Assembly: GCF_020618475.1 (NCBI RefSeq)
Contig: NZ_CP085336.1
Span: 1,240,001-1,304,000, forward strand
Direction: 5' to 3'
DNA length: 64,000 nt
Source: Haladaptatus halobius
Lineage (GTDB): Archaea > Halobacteriota > Halobacteria > Halobacteriales > Haladaptataceae
Shown one piece after another: positions 33,616 to 43,441 of the stretch. Under the pieces are notes generated by a model. It saw only the letters and a list, made by a program, of their open reading frames with translations, did no database searches and was not told where the DNA came from. A program made the translations under genes and the position numbers. How positions within the stretch are numbered: the first letter of the stretch is position 1; every line of letters starts with the position of its first letter.

Positions 33616-35253
33616 ATGGTGTTACGCACTCGCAGAACCGTTTACTACCTCGCATTGGTCATCGTAACGACCCTCATCTTCACGGTGGCTTACAATGCCG
33701 GTATGGCCATCTGGGAGAATCGTCCGCAGCCCTTCTATCACTCGCTCCAGATTATCATCCAAAGTTTCACCACCACCGGGTATGGGGAAGATGCACCGTG
33801 GCGAACCCTCCAGATGAATCTTCTAGTGGTCGTGATGCAACTCGCCGGAATCGGACTCATTCTCACCGCCGTGGATGTATTCGCCGTTCCCTGGCTTCGT
33901 AATGCGCTTACCCCGACCGCTCCGGAAACGCTTCTCGGGCTTGATGACCACGTCATTATCTGCGAGTATACGCCTCGCACTGATGTCTTAATCACGGAAC
34001 TTGACGCTCGCAACCGTGAGTATGTCCTCATCGAACCGAATGCGGACATAGCGAGCGACCTTCACCAGGCGGGATATCACGTCATCCACGGCGACCCCGA
34101 ATCGACTGACGTACTTGGAAATGCGCAAATCACCTCGGCAAGTGCCGTCATCGCAGATGCCGCCGATGATACGAACGCGAGCATTGCTCTCTCGGCACTC
34201 GAAACCGACCCGGATGTGAGAGTAATTTCATTAGTCGAGGATGCAGCATTGGCCCGGTATCAACAGTTAGCAGGGGCGGACACCGTTCTTTCCCCTCGTC
34301 AGCTATTAGGTAAGAGTATCGCAGGTGAAGTTCCAACCCCTATTACTACGACTGTCGAGCAAGGTGTCGAGATTAGTGATGATTTCGAATTGGGTGAGTT
34401 TTCAATCGAGGCAGAAAGTGACCTCTGCAATACTACGTTCGCCGAAGCACAACTTCACGAGCGATTTGGGGTGAATGTAATCGGGGTATGGTTTAACGGC
34501 GATTTTATAACACCAGTCAATCCAACCGACGAACTGGTTGCCGGGACTCGGCTCCTCGTAGCTGGCAAGTCCGATCAGCTAGATGCTTTGCGAGATGCGT
34601 CAGCCACTACTGTCAGCGAAATTTCTCCTCGACGAATCCTCCTGGCTGGATACGGAGCCACCGGCCAGGCGGCTTATGAGGCGCTCGCTACTACCAGCTC
34701 AAGGCTGACCGTTCTCGACATCGAAGAGAAAGATCGCGTGGACGTGGTTGGTGACGCACGTGATCCAGACGTCTTAGTAGATGCAGGAATTGAGGAGGCG
34801 TCAGTACTGCTGCTCACGGTCGAGGATGACAAGACGGCGATTTTCGCCACATTGATCGCCCGTGATTTGAATCCGGATCTTCAAATCGTGGTACGGGCGA
34901 ACGAGGAGGAGGATGTACAGAAGCTGTATCGAGCAGGGGCGGATTACGTGCAATCGTTGGCGACGATTAGTGGCCGTATGCTGGCCTCGACGGTGTTCGA
35001 GGACGAGGAACTGCTGGCGTACAACAAGCAAGTTAGCATCGTGCGTCTCCCGGCTCCTAGATTAGAAGGAAAAACACTCGCGGATACAGCGGTTCAAACG
35101 GTGACAGGTTGTACGGTCGTTGCAATCATTCGAAACGGTGAGACGATTACCGACTTCGATCCGGCAAATTTCAGGTTTGTGGCCGACGACGATGTTATCA
35201 TCGCAGGGCTTGATGAGAATATCACGCGGTTCGAACGCCGATTCAGCACATGA
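33616..35253 (+). CDS. TrkA-type potassium channel/NAD-binding protein
   Basis: The 545-residue protein begins with a two-helix pore (residues 9-30 and about 70-93) around the selectivity-filter-like TTTGYGEDAPW near residue 55. Two RCK modules follow: TrkA-N HVIICEYTPRTDVLITEL near 112 with a TrkA-C near 250-310, then a second TrkA-N ILLAGYGATGQAAYEAL near 340 and a terminal TrkA-C (RLPAPRLEGKTLADTAVQ). This is the layout of RCK-gated K+ channels of halophiles. It would sit in the cytoplasmic membrane and control K+ flux. The first module lacks a clean GxGxxG, suggesting that it binds ligand differently. Confidence 0.9.
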   Translation: MVLRTRRTVYYLALVIVTTLIFTVAYNAGMAIWENRPQPFYHSLQIIIQSFTTTGYGEDAPWRTLQMNLLVVVMQLAGIGLILTAVDVFAVPWLRNALTPTAPETLLGLDDHVIICEYTPRTDVLITELDARNREYVLIEPNADIASDLHQAGYHVIHGDPESTDVLGNAQITSASAVIADAADDTNASIALSALETDPDVRVISLVEDAALARYQQLAGADTVLSPRQLLGKSIAGEVPTPITTTVEQGVEISDDFELGEFSIEAESDLCNTTFAEAQLHERFGVNVIGVWFNGDFITPVNPTDELVAGTRLLVAGKSDQLDALRDASATTVSEISPRRILLAGYGATGQAAYEALATTSSRLTVLDIEEKDRVDVVGDARDPDVLVDAGIEEASVLLLTVEDDKTAIFATLIARDLNPDLQIVVRANEEEDVQKLYRAGADYVQSLATISGRMLASTVFEDEELLAYNKQVSIVRLPAPRLEGKTLADTAVQTVTGCTVVAIIRNGETITDFDPANFRFVADDDVIIAGLDENITRFERRFST

Positions 35254-35254
35254 T

Positions 35255-35278
35255 TAATATTCGGTCGTTTTTTCTGGT
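35255..35278 (+). terminator. U-tract terminator after the channel gene
   Basis: TTAATATTCGGTCGTTTTTTCTGG follows the stop; the T6 run is a plausible archaeal termination signal. Confidence 0.4.
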
Positions 35279-36318
35279 AGTACGGCCAGAGTTGTGAAAC
35301 TACTCGACGTAGAAAACAAATTTATTTCAGGAACTATATGACTATTCGAACAGCAAGGTGGAGAGTGAACACAAACTGCAAAGTTCACAGTGCCCACGGT
35401 TACCAGTGATGCTCGTCCACACTCCGCCTCGGAATATCCTTCTCAATGAGCAATTTTGATGAGTTGGTCACAACAGATTAGCCATGATGGATGGTATCCT
35501 ATCTCGTCGGGCAAAGGTTGTCACATCCAGTCAGGCGATGCCCGACAGGGGGATTAAATCAGAATTCGGGGTGGACGTCAAAGCGCTCTCCGCCGACTCA
35601 TCGCAGACGCCACTCCAGACATCGATTTTCACGAACGACAGGCGACCTCGTGTTTATCATGAACGCATTGACTTTCTAGAGACTCCGAATTTCTCCTGGC
35701 AAGTGATGTGGTTCTATAGGTACCACCAATTGAATCATCGAGTGGTTTCCTCTGTTGGTTCCTATACTTCGACAGACGATAAAGGATCCATTCGATTCCG
35801 TCTGAAGGAAACCCTCTTGGAGTCACTCTGGGGGAATTTGTCGTTGAAGTACAGGTAGCACAAGGGTTCGATGGCAATTGATTTGATAACTTCGCAACAG
35901 TGGCGTGGATCATCAGTGAAAACGCTTGCCACCATACTCGACATACTGAAGGTGTAAGTCCCGTAATTCAGTGAGCAATAGTCCATACTGCCGACAACGC
36001 TGTTCGCAAGGGCGTCCGAGAGTCATCGAATGGTGGAGTCAGATGGGAATCATCGCTTAGGCCGACCTACCAACACAGGAGTTCGCATGAGGAGCAACGC
36101 TCGAAAAGGCGCCCCATGTCGAATTCGATATTGAGCGGGACGTCGCCCACAGCATTGACTAAGTCTTACCACTCGTGTGGGCCATCGGGAATGACCTCGA
36201 ATCATTGGAGGTAATTGTTACGTGAGGATTCGGACGTCAACGACTGACGGCGAGTAACATCGTTCTTGGAACCGCTGCCGAACTAGATGAAAATCGGGGG
36301 AAGGGAGTACGATGACCT
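35279..36318. other. 1-kb stretch without a recognised gene
   Basis: The longest frame (35484-35858, plus, 124 codons) contains IDFLETPNFSWQVMWFYRYH but has basic composition and no known motif; it could be a relic. A 12-codon frame MSNFDELVTTD ends in TAG at about 35480 and looks like the beginning of a lost gene. No repeats were seen. Confidence 0.35.
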
Positions 36319-36819
36319 TCAGCTTGTAGTCGTGGTCGTCGTGGTGCCACCACCGCCACCGCCTCCTTGGACAGTGGTGCTGAGCAGGTTGAGCGTGCTG
36401 CTGAAGACGGACGCGTCACCCGAGAACCGACGGGTGCTCCCCGTATTCAACGAGAGGTCACGTCCGAACACGAACGTGGTGATCTGTCCTCGACTACCCT
36501 GAAGCCCGGCACCCAACTGGTAGCGGATGATGTACGCGTTGTAGTCGTCTGGTTGGCTGATCTCGGGAACGGTGCCCCCACCCGGTCGTGAAAGGAGCCC
36601 CACCGTTGTTGATTGCTCGAGTGCTTGGACGACGCGGAACTGCACGCCCGGGTGGTAGTCGTACGTGTATACCAGCACGTTCTGGCCCTGCGCCGACGCA
36701 CTGCCTGCACTGCCTAGTCCAAGTGCGAGCGCACCCGTGGCGAGTGCGCCCTTCTTCATGAGCGATCGGCGATCATCCGATTCAACGTCGATTGTGTCTT
36801 GTTGGTCTCGGTCAGTCAT
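36319..36819 (-). CDS. Tat-exported protein with Gly/Thr tail
   Basis: The 166-residue protein has a twin-arginine signal, DDRRSLMKKGALATGALALG, with an AxA cleavage site (SASA) near residue 45. The mature part (VLVYTYDYHPGVQFRVVQAL, then YNAYIIRYQLGAGLQ) is unfamiliar, beta-rich in appearance and has no Cys. It ends in seven Gly followed by seven Thr and Ser. The tail could be a spacer or glycosylation site, or could mark loss of a C-terminal anchor. AGGTGAG precedes the ATG as a Shine-Dalgarno. It is probably a secreted or surface protein. Confidence 0.65.
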   Translation of the reverse strand: MTDRDQQDTIDVESDDRRSLMKKGALATGALALGLGSAGSASAQGQNVLVYTYDYHPGVQFRVVQALEQSTTVGLLSRPGGGTVPEISQPDDYNAYIIRYQLGAGLQGSRGQITTFVFGRDLSLNTGSTRRFSGDASVFSSTLNLLSTTVQGGGGGGGTTTTTTTS

Positions 36820-37225
36820 TCTCTCACCTGTTCTCCCTATGGCGAGCGCCACGATGAAGGCTACAGATGGTTCACGTTTTCACGAAAATCCTACCGGCAA
36901 CGTCGTGGCGGTAATCGGGAATACCGCTTGTTGTACTGGCGATTTTGTCGGTGGATCGGCTCCCAATTGTTGAATGTAGTCTAGTTGTCGACAGCTAATG
37001 GAAGATCTCCATCTTCTTCTCCAGCGTCGGCCCGATAATGATGGATATGTATAACGATGTGTCCATTCGGTTTCGGGAACTTGTGGTACTGTTCGTGATG
37101 CGGATGGTCAATCTCGTCTCACTTATCGTGCACTCACTCATCTCGTCAACGTACTCAGGCTGCTCTAAACCAAATCACGTTCGGTACATGTACCACATAA
37201 CGCGGTCTCAGTCAGTGGAATAAGT
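36820..37225. other. intergenic stretch
   Basis: Short frames only; no motif, repeat or RNA gene recognised. The left edge contains the leader of the Tat-exported protein. Confidence 0.4.
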
Positions 37226-38884
37226 CTATCTTAACGACACACGGGAGGAACTGGCGGTCTCGTTACTGAGACTGTTTACTCGGAAAATCATTACTCCCTG
37301 ATTTTCGTATACGAGAAGGTAATCAGTAGAGTGAAGAAGTGACCGACGCATGCGCGGAAGTTGATGCGTTCTGATGCCTCGAACTGTGTATGAGCCCTTG
37401 GGAACGTACACGTAGTCTGGTTGGACATTGTTTTTCCGCAACTGGTTCGAGAGACACGTCTGAGTGTGGCAGTGTGAAAGTCGACGGTACATCCGGAGGT
37501 GGTGTTGATACGCCGCTGGAGAGTTCCATTCGACGCCCCATAATCCTACAGCGATTGTCCGATTAGAGAGATAAGGGAACCATTCAGCCGCGTCGCCAAT
37601 AACAACGAATTCGGCGTCCGTTGGTACTTCCTTGTCCACCCACGCTGTCGCTTCGAGATCTTCGTTGTCGATGAACGAGGGCAGGGACGTGCCGCCAGGA
37701 AGCGGTGTGCCCGCCGCATAAAATCCGCCCATTGTGACCATCAGCAATAGTAGTCCAGCGGTCACTCCCCGCAATAACCACCGAGTGGCATAGTGGTGTA
37801 CTATATCAGAGCCGACATTGTGAGGCACGGTTAACCAAGCGCCAATAACCATCGTCCCGGGGATGAACGAGAATCGGGATTCATGGAGGAGCAACACCGA
37901 TAACAGGAACCAAACTGGGAGAAAAAACCGTCGCTGAGCAATCAAGTAGCCTCCGCCAAGTAGTACTAGAAGGTACCAGACCGACATGGTGTGGCCGGCG
38001 GCGATCGGCCGACCCAGTTCGGAGAGGAGACGGAAAGGTGAGGGTGTTTGAAAGAGCCCGCCATGGGTGCCAGCTGCTGCTATGAATGGCTCTATGCCGT
38101 GAATTAAGATGGTGTAAGCTAGCCAAGGCAGAGCGATTACGAATCCACCAACGGCGACGCCGGCTCCCAAGACCAGCCCAATTAATGAGCGGTCGTAGAA
38201 TACGTACAGAAGCACATAGCTCGCCCCGAAGAAAGCGGAGTACGTCGGATGAGTTAGCAGCGTCAACCCGAACAAGACTACTGCCGGCACAAGCGACTGG
38301 CGGTTCTTGGATTGGAATAACTTCACTCCATAATAGAGCCCAGTAAGGGTGAACAGGAACGCTGGTGCGCGCACGATGCCGCCTGCTGAGATATGCCACT
38401 GCAATAGGTCTGGCGTCGCTGCAAACAAGATGGTTATTACGCCTGCCCGGAATGATGAACCGACTATCTCACGCGCCAAGTAATAGAACGGAATTACGGC
38501 GATCATCGTAATGAAGCCAGGAAGTAAGCGGGTGAGCGTTATCGGATGGGCACCGAAATCAAGCAGCACAGCAGTTCCGTATAACCCCAGTGGGGGATAG
38601 GCAAACGGCACACCCTCAGCGGTGTAACCAGGGATTCTCGTCGGTGGTCGATAACCGTGGGCAAGAATTTTCTCGGCGATTGAAAGGTACAGGCCAGCCC
38701 CATACGCCGGGTACGGATGGGACTGGTAGTAAATTGCAACCAAGATAGCTGCGACGCTCAACGCAGCTACTAGCCAGACCCAGTCGTTCGTGACGGCTGT
38801 GGTGAGCAGTGAAATGGCCTGTTCGAAGTGGGTTTGTTCCCGCTCATCTTGAGACTGCTCGGTGAAACGACTATCTCTTGCCAT
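37226..38884 (-). CDS. multi-pass membrane glycosyltransferase-like protein (GT39/PMT type)
   Basis: The 552-residue protein has about 10 hydrophobic helices after a polar N terminus. The first loop YYQSHPYPAYGAGLYLSIAE and IPGYTAEGVPFAYPPLGLYG matches the loop of dolichyl-phosphate-mannose-type transferases, where an acidic residue normally performs catalysis; the usual Asp-Glu pair is not obvious. The C-terminal 130 residues are soluble and outside (WGVEWNSPAAYQHHLRMYRR). It probably transfers a lipid-linked sugar outside the membrane or is a related surface-glycan protein. It lies alone between a Tat-exported protein and a long AT-rich gap. Confidence 0.7.
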   Translation of the reverse strand: MARDSRFTEQSQDEREQTHFEQAISLLTTAVTNDWVWLVAALSVAAILVAIYYQSHPYPAYGAGLYLSIAEKILAHGYRPPTRIPGYTAEGVPFAYPPLGLYGTAVLLDFGAHPITLTRLLPGFITMIAVIPFYYLAREIVGSSFRAGVITILFAATPDLLQWHISAGGIVRAPAFLFTLTGLYYGVKLFQSKNRQSLVPAVVLFGLTLLTHPTYSAFFGASYVLLYVFYDRSLIGLVLGAGVAVGGFVIALPWLAYTILIHGIEPFIAAAGTHGGLFQTPSPFRLLSELGRPIAAGHTMSVWYLLVLLGGGYLIAQRRFFLPVWFLLSVLLLHESRFSFIPGTMVIGAWLTVPHNVGSDIVHHYATRWLLRGVTAGLLLLMVTMGGFYAAGTPLPGGTSLPSFIDNEDLEATAWVDKEVPTDAEFVVIGDAAEWFPYLSNRTIAVGLWGVEWNSPAAYQHHLRMYRRLSHCHTQTCLSNQLRKNNVQPDYVYVPKGSYTVRGIRTHQLPRMRRSLLHSTDYLLVYENQGVMIFRVNSLSNETASSSRVSLR

Positions 38885-39557
38885 TATATGAAAATGCGAA
38901 TATTAATCCATAGCCAAGAGCAAAAATGGCTCGGCAAAACCAACCTACATCGCCAGTCATTCATCGGAAATTCCGCAGGCGAGACGAAGTTGCAATACGA
39001 TACCAACTGGTGTGAGCTTAAGGGCAGAGACCGTGCGCCAATTCTGTACGTATCGGCTAAATCCTGCAGCCGACTAAGTGATAATATATAATAGTGATAA
39101 GAAGTTAACCTTGAGTAGGGGGTTTTGTGATGATAACAGGCTGTTCGGGAGAGGGCCGAAATGGAAGTGTTGGACATATTCACCGAAACACCTTCACACG
39201 TTATGAATCACAGGATTGTACAAACCAATAAGACAGCATTACGTCATAGAATCGTTGACATCGATTCAGTAACGGTGTGAAGTACGATTTCTAAGTAATC
39301 GTGGAAGGAATACATGCCTCTATAAATGTCATGTATATTTTCATAATGACTTACTCTCAACCACGTATATCCATCGTATTGAAAACTAATTGTAGGTCGA
39401 AATGAAGGGAAACAATTCTTTCAACGGTAGATAGCGATTGAAGGCGATTCGGTAAGTAATCGCTAAGATGTTCCTTCCTTGTAGTGTTCATACGAACGGT
39501 TACTCGGTTTTATGCCTCCTGTCGTAGGATGACGGTCAGGAAACTCACAGTAGTCCT
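38885..39557. other. AT-rich intergenic stretch
   Basis: About 670 bp, clearly more AT-rich than the surroundings, with no coding frame. Related strings TAGCGATTGAAGG and GTAATCGCTAAG lie near 39426-39470 but form no clear repeat. It probably contains divergent promoters and may be a foreign segment. Confidence 0.4.
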
Positions 39558-39617
39558 CCAACGAAGATGAGAATGCAGCTAAAGGTAAAGGGGCGATCAA
39601 TCACTCATCTTCGTTGG
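39558..39617 (+). promoter_or_regulatory. 14-bp perfect inverted repeat upstream of the arylsulfotransferase gene
   Basis: CCAACGAAGATGAG (39558-39571) and CTCATCTTCGTTGG (39604-39617) are exact reverse complements with a 32-base spacer, ending 30 bp before ATG 39648. They could fold in a leader RNA or bind a dimeric regulator. Confidence 0.55.
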
Positions 39618-39647
39618 TTCGAGATTGAATGAGGAGAAACAAAGAGT

Positions 39648-40892
39648 ATGCAACTACGGAGAGACTGGTCAAGGCTCGGTATCCTACTGCTCATTATAGG
39701 CATACTGCTCGTCGGATTGACGTTCGGCGTAAGTTGGGCACTCGCGCCGAACACGAACAAGTTAACATCGCAAACCAACACGACTGTCCTTGTCGGGGTG
39801 CAAGGCCCAGGGCCAAATGGGAACGTAACCGCGCTCAACAGCAACGGAAGCGTGCGGTGGAGTGTCGGGAGTGCCATCAGTTATCAAGGCGTTTCATACC
39901 TCGAAAACGGAACTGTGTTAGCGACCTTTGCCGACGGTCCGTACCAACGGTGTGGATCATTCGAACCGCCATGTAAGCGAACGGGCGTGCGGTTTATCGA
40001 CCCCCAACCGAAGGCGAGGATTGTCGGTCAATGGAGCTACCCGGTTCGCACGCGGGAGGACAGCGAAGTTCACGACGCCGAAATGCTTCCCTCGGGTGAA
40101 CTGCTTGTCGCCGACATGGAGTACGAGAGCATCTATACGTATAACTTCTCAAGCAAGCGAAAAACGTGGGTCTGGAACGCAAGCCAGTACTACGACGCGC
40201 CGGCAGACCCCACGAGATCCGACTGGCTACACATTAACGATGTAGATCGGATTGCTCCGGGCAGATTTCTCGTTTCGGTGCGGAACACGAACCAACTCAT
40301 CATCATCGAGCGCGGAAGAGGTGTCGTCGAGGTTGTAAATAAGAATCGAGATCCTACGCTTCTTAACAAACAACATAATCCACACTGGCTCGGCGATGGA
40401 GCCGTCCTCGTGGCAGACTCGGAGAACCATCGCGTTGTCGAACTGCACAAAAATGAGTCGACGGGACAGTGGGAGGAAGCATGGGTCGTCTACGCGATCG
40501 ATGGAATTCACCTCGATTGGCCTCGCGACGCTGACCGTCTGCCAAACGGTAATACCTTTATTACGGATAGTCGAAATAATCGAGTGGTCGAGATAACGCA
40601 AAACGGAAGCGTAGTCACTAGTTATGATGTTCCCGATCTCCCATACGAGGCCGACCGTGTTCCGTACGGTGAATCGTTTGGCCAACCCTACGGATTAGAA
40701 GGGGAGTATGACGTACTCGGAGAGCCTAATTCCGAAATTCCAATCTTATCTTCGCTGCTCACGGGTGCCCGGCACGTAGTCCCGGTTCCATTTTGGGTCT
40801 CTGAGCTACACGTGCTTATGGTACTTGTCGCCGTCATTCTCTGGATCGTCGGGGGACTGTTACTGACGAAAGCATGGTGGTCGTCTCGCTGA
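39648..40892 (+). CDS. arylsulfotransferase-like membrane-anchored beta-propeller
   Basis: The 414-residue protein has a hydrophobic helix near residues 12-32 and another near 382-408, so the propeller domain faces outside. Repeats of the ASST type are visible: EVHDAEMLPSGELLVADMEY, HINDVDRIAPGRFLVSVRNT, HNPHWLGDGAVLVADSENHR and DWPRDADRLPNGNTFITDSR. The His in the HDAE/HNPH segments corresponds to family active-site or ligand positions. Bacterial ASST enzymes move sulfate between phenols, but in halophiles the family may act on surface glycans. GAGGAG precedes the ATG. N-glycosylation sequons are frequent. Confidence 0.8.
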   Translation: MQLRRDWSRLGILLLIIGILLVGLTFGVSWALAPNTNKLTSQTNTTVLVGVQGPGPNGNVTALNSNGSVRWSVGSAISYQGVSYLENGTVLATFADGPYQRCGSFEPPCKRTGVRFIDPQPKARIVGQWSYPVRTREDSEVHDAEMLPSGELLVADMEYESIYTYNFSSKRKTWVWNASQYYDAPADPTRSDWLHINDVDRIAPGRFLVSVRNTNQLIIIERGRGVVEVVNKNRDPTLLNKQHNPHWLGDGAVLVADSENHRVVELHKNESTGQWEEAWVVYAIDGIHLDWPRDADRLPNGNTFITDSRNNRVVEITQNGSVVTSYDVPDLPYEADRVPYGESFGQPYGLEGEYDVLGEPNSEIPILSSLLTGARHVVPVPFWVSELHVLMVLVAVILWIVGGLLLTKAWWSSR

Positions 40893-40950
40893 TTGCGAAC
40901 GGAGGGAAACCACAGAATTCCGGAGTACGCAGGAGAAAGCTCCAAGTCAT

Positions 40951-41499
40951 TCACGAATGGACGACGACCTGTCCCTCAGTAATTTCAACATCGACGAGAC
41001 TCTTCACCTCGACGGGAACATTGCAACGAGAGTCAGTTCTCCGCCGAATGACGACGATCGCATCAACGATTTCAGCGCCGATATCGAGGAGACCGGAACA
41101 AATCGCTGTGAGCGTTCCACCGGTTGAGCAGACATCATCGAGAACGAGAACGCGATCACCTGCGCTAATGTTGTTAATATACAGCTCCTGTTCGCTGTAA
41201 GCCGTTCGTTGTTCAACCGTGACCTCATCTTCAAAGTAGTACGGTCGTTTTCGAATTACAGAGAATGGGACGCCAGTCGCAAGGGTTAGGGCTGTCGCGT
41301 GGTGAATTCCCATTGATTCAGGAGCGACAATCTTATCGACGGTATCGATTGTCGTGAGTTCCAAGATTCCGTCGACAATCTCGCGCAGCAAGTCTGCCTC
41401 GACGAGCGGAATACCATCGGTTACAGGATGTACGAAATACTCGTACCCACCACGGGTGATGACAGGAGCATCCTCAAGAGTTCGGCGGAGTGTTTCCAT
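40951..41499 (-). CDS. hpt: HGPRTase-like purine phosphoribosyltransferase
   Basis: The 182-residue protein matches haloarchaeal Hpt: EYFVHPVTDGIPLVEADLLR, IVAPESMGIHHATALTLATG, FSVIRKRPYYF, ELYINNISAGDRVLVLDDV and the PRPP loop VLDDVCSTGGTLTA. It salvages hypoxanthine and guanine, or related bases, with PRPP. The start METLRRTLEDAPVI aligns with the family start, so upstream in-frame residues are excluded. Many haloarchaea carry several paralogues; this may be a divergent one. It converges with the ASST-like gene. Confidence 0.88.
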   Translation of the reverse strand: METLRRTLEDAPVITRGGYEYFVHPVTDGIPLVEADLLREIVDGILELTTIDTVDKIVAPESMGIHHATALTLATGVPFSVIRKRPYYFEDEVTVEQRTAYSEQELYINNISAGDRVLVLDDVCSTGGTLTAICSGLLDIGAEIVDAIVVIRRRTDSRCNVPVEVKSLVDVEITEGQVVVHS

Positions 41500-41746
41500 C
41501 TCTACCAATAAGCGTTTCTCCTGATTCGCTCTTACGGCCAAATTCGAACAGTAAACTCGCTACTAGCGCCAAGGATACTATGAAAGTACCAAATTAAATA
41601 TCTAAAATAGACTCAGAATCAATCATCTGAGGGGATAAGACACTTGCGAATAGCGCAACTGATTATCAGTGGCAGACCAAAATACAGATGATTTGGAATT
41701 TGTCACGGAAACAATCATCTTGCCATCATTCGCAACGGATGTTGTC

Positions 41747-43063
41747 TTACTCTTCAAGAGACTGAGTGACGTCAACAGCGTAGTACTGAAGGACATCTCG
41801 GCCAAGCAAAACTGGATGCTTCATGTGGCCACGGTCGGTAACGTTTGCAGTCACCGTATGCCAATCCCCCTTGATTCCAAGAACTACATCGACGATTGGT
41901 CGTGCTGTCGTTGTTTTTGAAATGCCAGATTTCACCTGTGTTCGTTGTTTGATAGGTCCGACCCCGAGTTGTGCAGCCAACCCGAGATCGATGCTCGTTC
42001 GAGTTGCTCCTGTGTCCGATTTTGCAAGGACAGATTCCGAGCCCTGAGCCCCACTTACAGTTACTCGCTCCGTATAACCAATGAGCGATGGTTCTCGACG
42101 ACGTTCATGCGTAGGCTGAGGCGTACAGCCAGGCATCGAATCGTCTAACTGCATGGCAAGGGTTGCTACTTGGTCGTCATCAACCTCGCCACCGACGCGC
42201 TCGATTGCGAGCTGCGCGATGTACGGTGCAGGACTAATGCCAGTCGCTCGGAAGAACCCTCGAAAGCCTGCTGTCGGGTTCACTTCGAGCACGTACCATC
42301 CGTCGTCCCCGCCAACGATATCCACGCCGGCGTAATCGAGTCCGACGGCAGTTGTTGCATCTCGCGCTATTTCACGGACGTGATGTGGGAGTTCTTCCGT
42401 CGCATCTTTTACTTCACCACCTTCTGCTACGTTCGTTCGAAACTTGCCTTGCACTGCGGTTCGTTTCATCGCTCCAATGACTTCTTCACCGACGACATAA
42501 ACGCGATAATCGAAATGTCTATCCCCTGTTGTTTTGATGAATTTTTGAAGGAATGCCTGCCGATTGCCAACCTTGGGTTGGACTGGAATATCCAGTTCAA
42601 TAAGCCACGTCCCACCGCCGTGAGTCCCGATCGCCGATTTATAGACCGCTTGGTTTGTAAAGTACGACCGTGCCTCGTTAAGCCGGGACGGGTCAAGTCC
42701 AAGGAAGGCATCTGGAATCGGAATACCCGCGGAATGCAGCGTGGAGGCGGTTGCGACCTTGTGGATTGCTTTCAGAACTGCACAGGGTGTGTTTAGCACC
42801 GGTACGATATCTTCATAGATACAAGCTAATCCGAGCGCCTCAGCCGGTTGATCGGTGTTTGAAACAAGGAGGCGGTTGATGACGATGTCCACAGTCGGCT
42901 CACACGTGAACTCATCTCCCTGGACGCGAACGGCCGTATTTTCCTGGCGAAGCCATTCCGTATCGTATCCAAGCGCATCAACAGCATTCAGGATCGCCTT
43001 TGTTTCTTTGCTCTTGTGTAGGCTTAATACACCCACAGTTACCTCGGAATTATTGGTCGTCAT
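41747..43063 (-). CDS. RimK-like ATP-grasp ligase fused to a RimB-like aspartic-protease-fold domain
   Basis: The 438-residue protein has two parts. Residues 1-290 form an ATP-grasp ligase of the RimK type: VINRLLVSNTD, VYKSAIGTHGGGTWLI, FLQKFIKTTGDRHFDYRVYV and DYAGVDIVGGDDGWYVLEVN. After a linker, residues 325-438 resemble the ATP-dependent zinc protease/RimB family: SLIGYTERVTVSG, LAKSDTGATRTSIDLGLAAQ and HPVLLGRDVLQ, with the single DTGA motif. RimK adds glutamate to protein C termini and RimB-like proteins trim it, so the fusion could write and edit a peptide tag or make a small peptide; targets are unknown. Confidence 0.85.
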   Translation of the reverse strand: MTTNNSEVTVGVLSLHKSKETKAILNAVDALGYDTEWLRQENTAVRVQGDEFTCEPTVDIVINRLLVSNTDQPAEALGLACIYEDIVPVLNTPCAVLKAIHKVATASTLHSAGIPIPDAFLGLDPSRLNEARSYFTNQAVYKSAIGTHGGGTWLIELDIPVQPKVGNRQAFLQKFIKTTGDRHFDYRVYVVGEEVIGAMKRTAVQGKFRTNVAEGGEVKDATEELPHHVREIARDATTAVGLDYAGVDIVGGDDGWYVLEVNPTAGFRGFFRATGISPAPYIAQLAIERVGGEVDDDQVATLAMQLDDSMPGCTPQPTHERRREPSLIGYTERVTVSGAQGSESVLAKSDTGATRTSIDLGLAAQLGVGPIKQRTQVKSGISKTTTARPIVDVVLGIKGDWHTVTANVTDRGHMKHPVLLGRDVLQYYAVDVTQSLEE

Positions 43064-43441
43064 GTCGTGCACTACCATTCTCTACGTTCGCAGCTAGCGA
43101 GAAGGTGACGGCGCTCTAAACCCCAACTATCAAAAATCTCGGAGCTCTGCGATGAATCGAGGTGAGACACTTCTACTGTCTAGCGGTTAACCCAGTGAAA
43201 CATGATCGTCGGTATGGTAGGTACCTGCTTCGACAAACCACAATTATGAGACAACAAACGACAGAGTGAACTATTTAGGAGAAGTAGGTTAACCGGAGAA
43301 TCACGGCTTGGAACAGCAACTAACGCAGTGTCCACGACCGACGCGTTCGTTGATCTGATATTCATCATCGAGTGGCGCACAAGTGACGGATTAAACACTG
43401 CTTGCTGGTTTCTGGTTCCGATATCTCGTAAGAGGAAAACA
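43064..43441. other. divergent intergenic stretch
   Basis: It separates the RimK-like gene from the next rightward gene. A GTG-initiated extension of that gene through this region is open from 43328 but unlike haloarchaeal protein. No repeat or RNA gene was seen. Confidence 0.35.
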
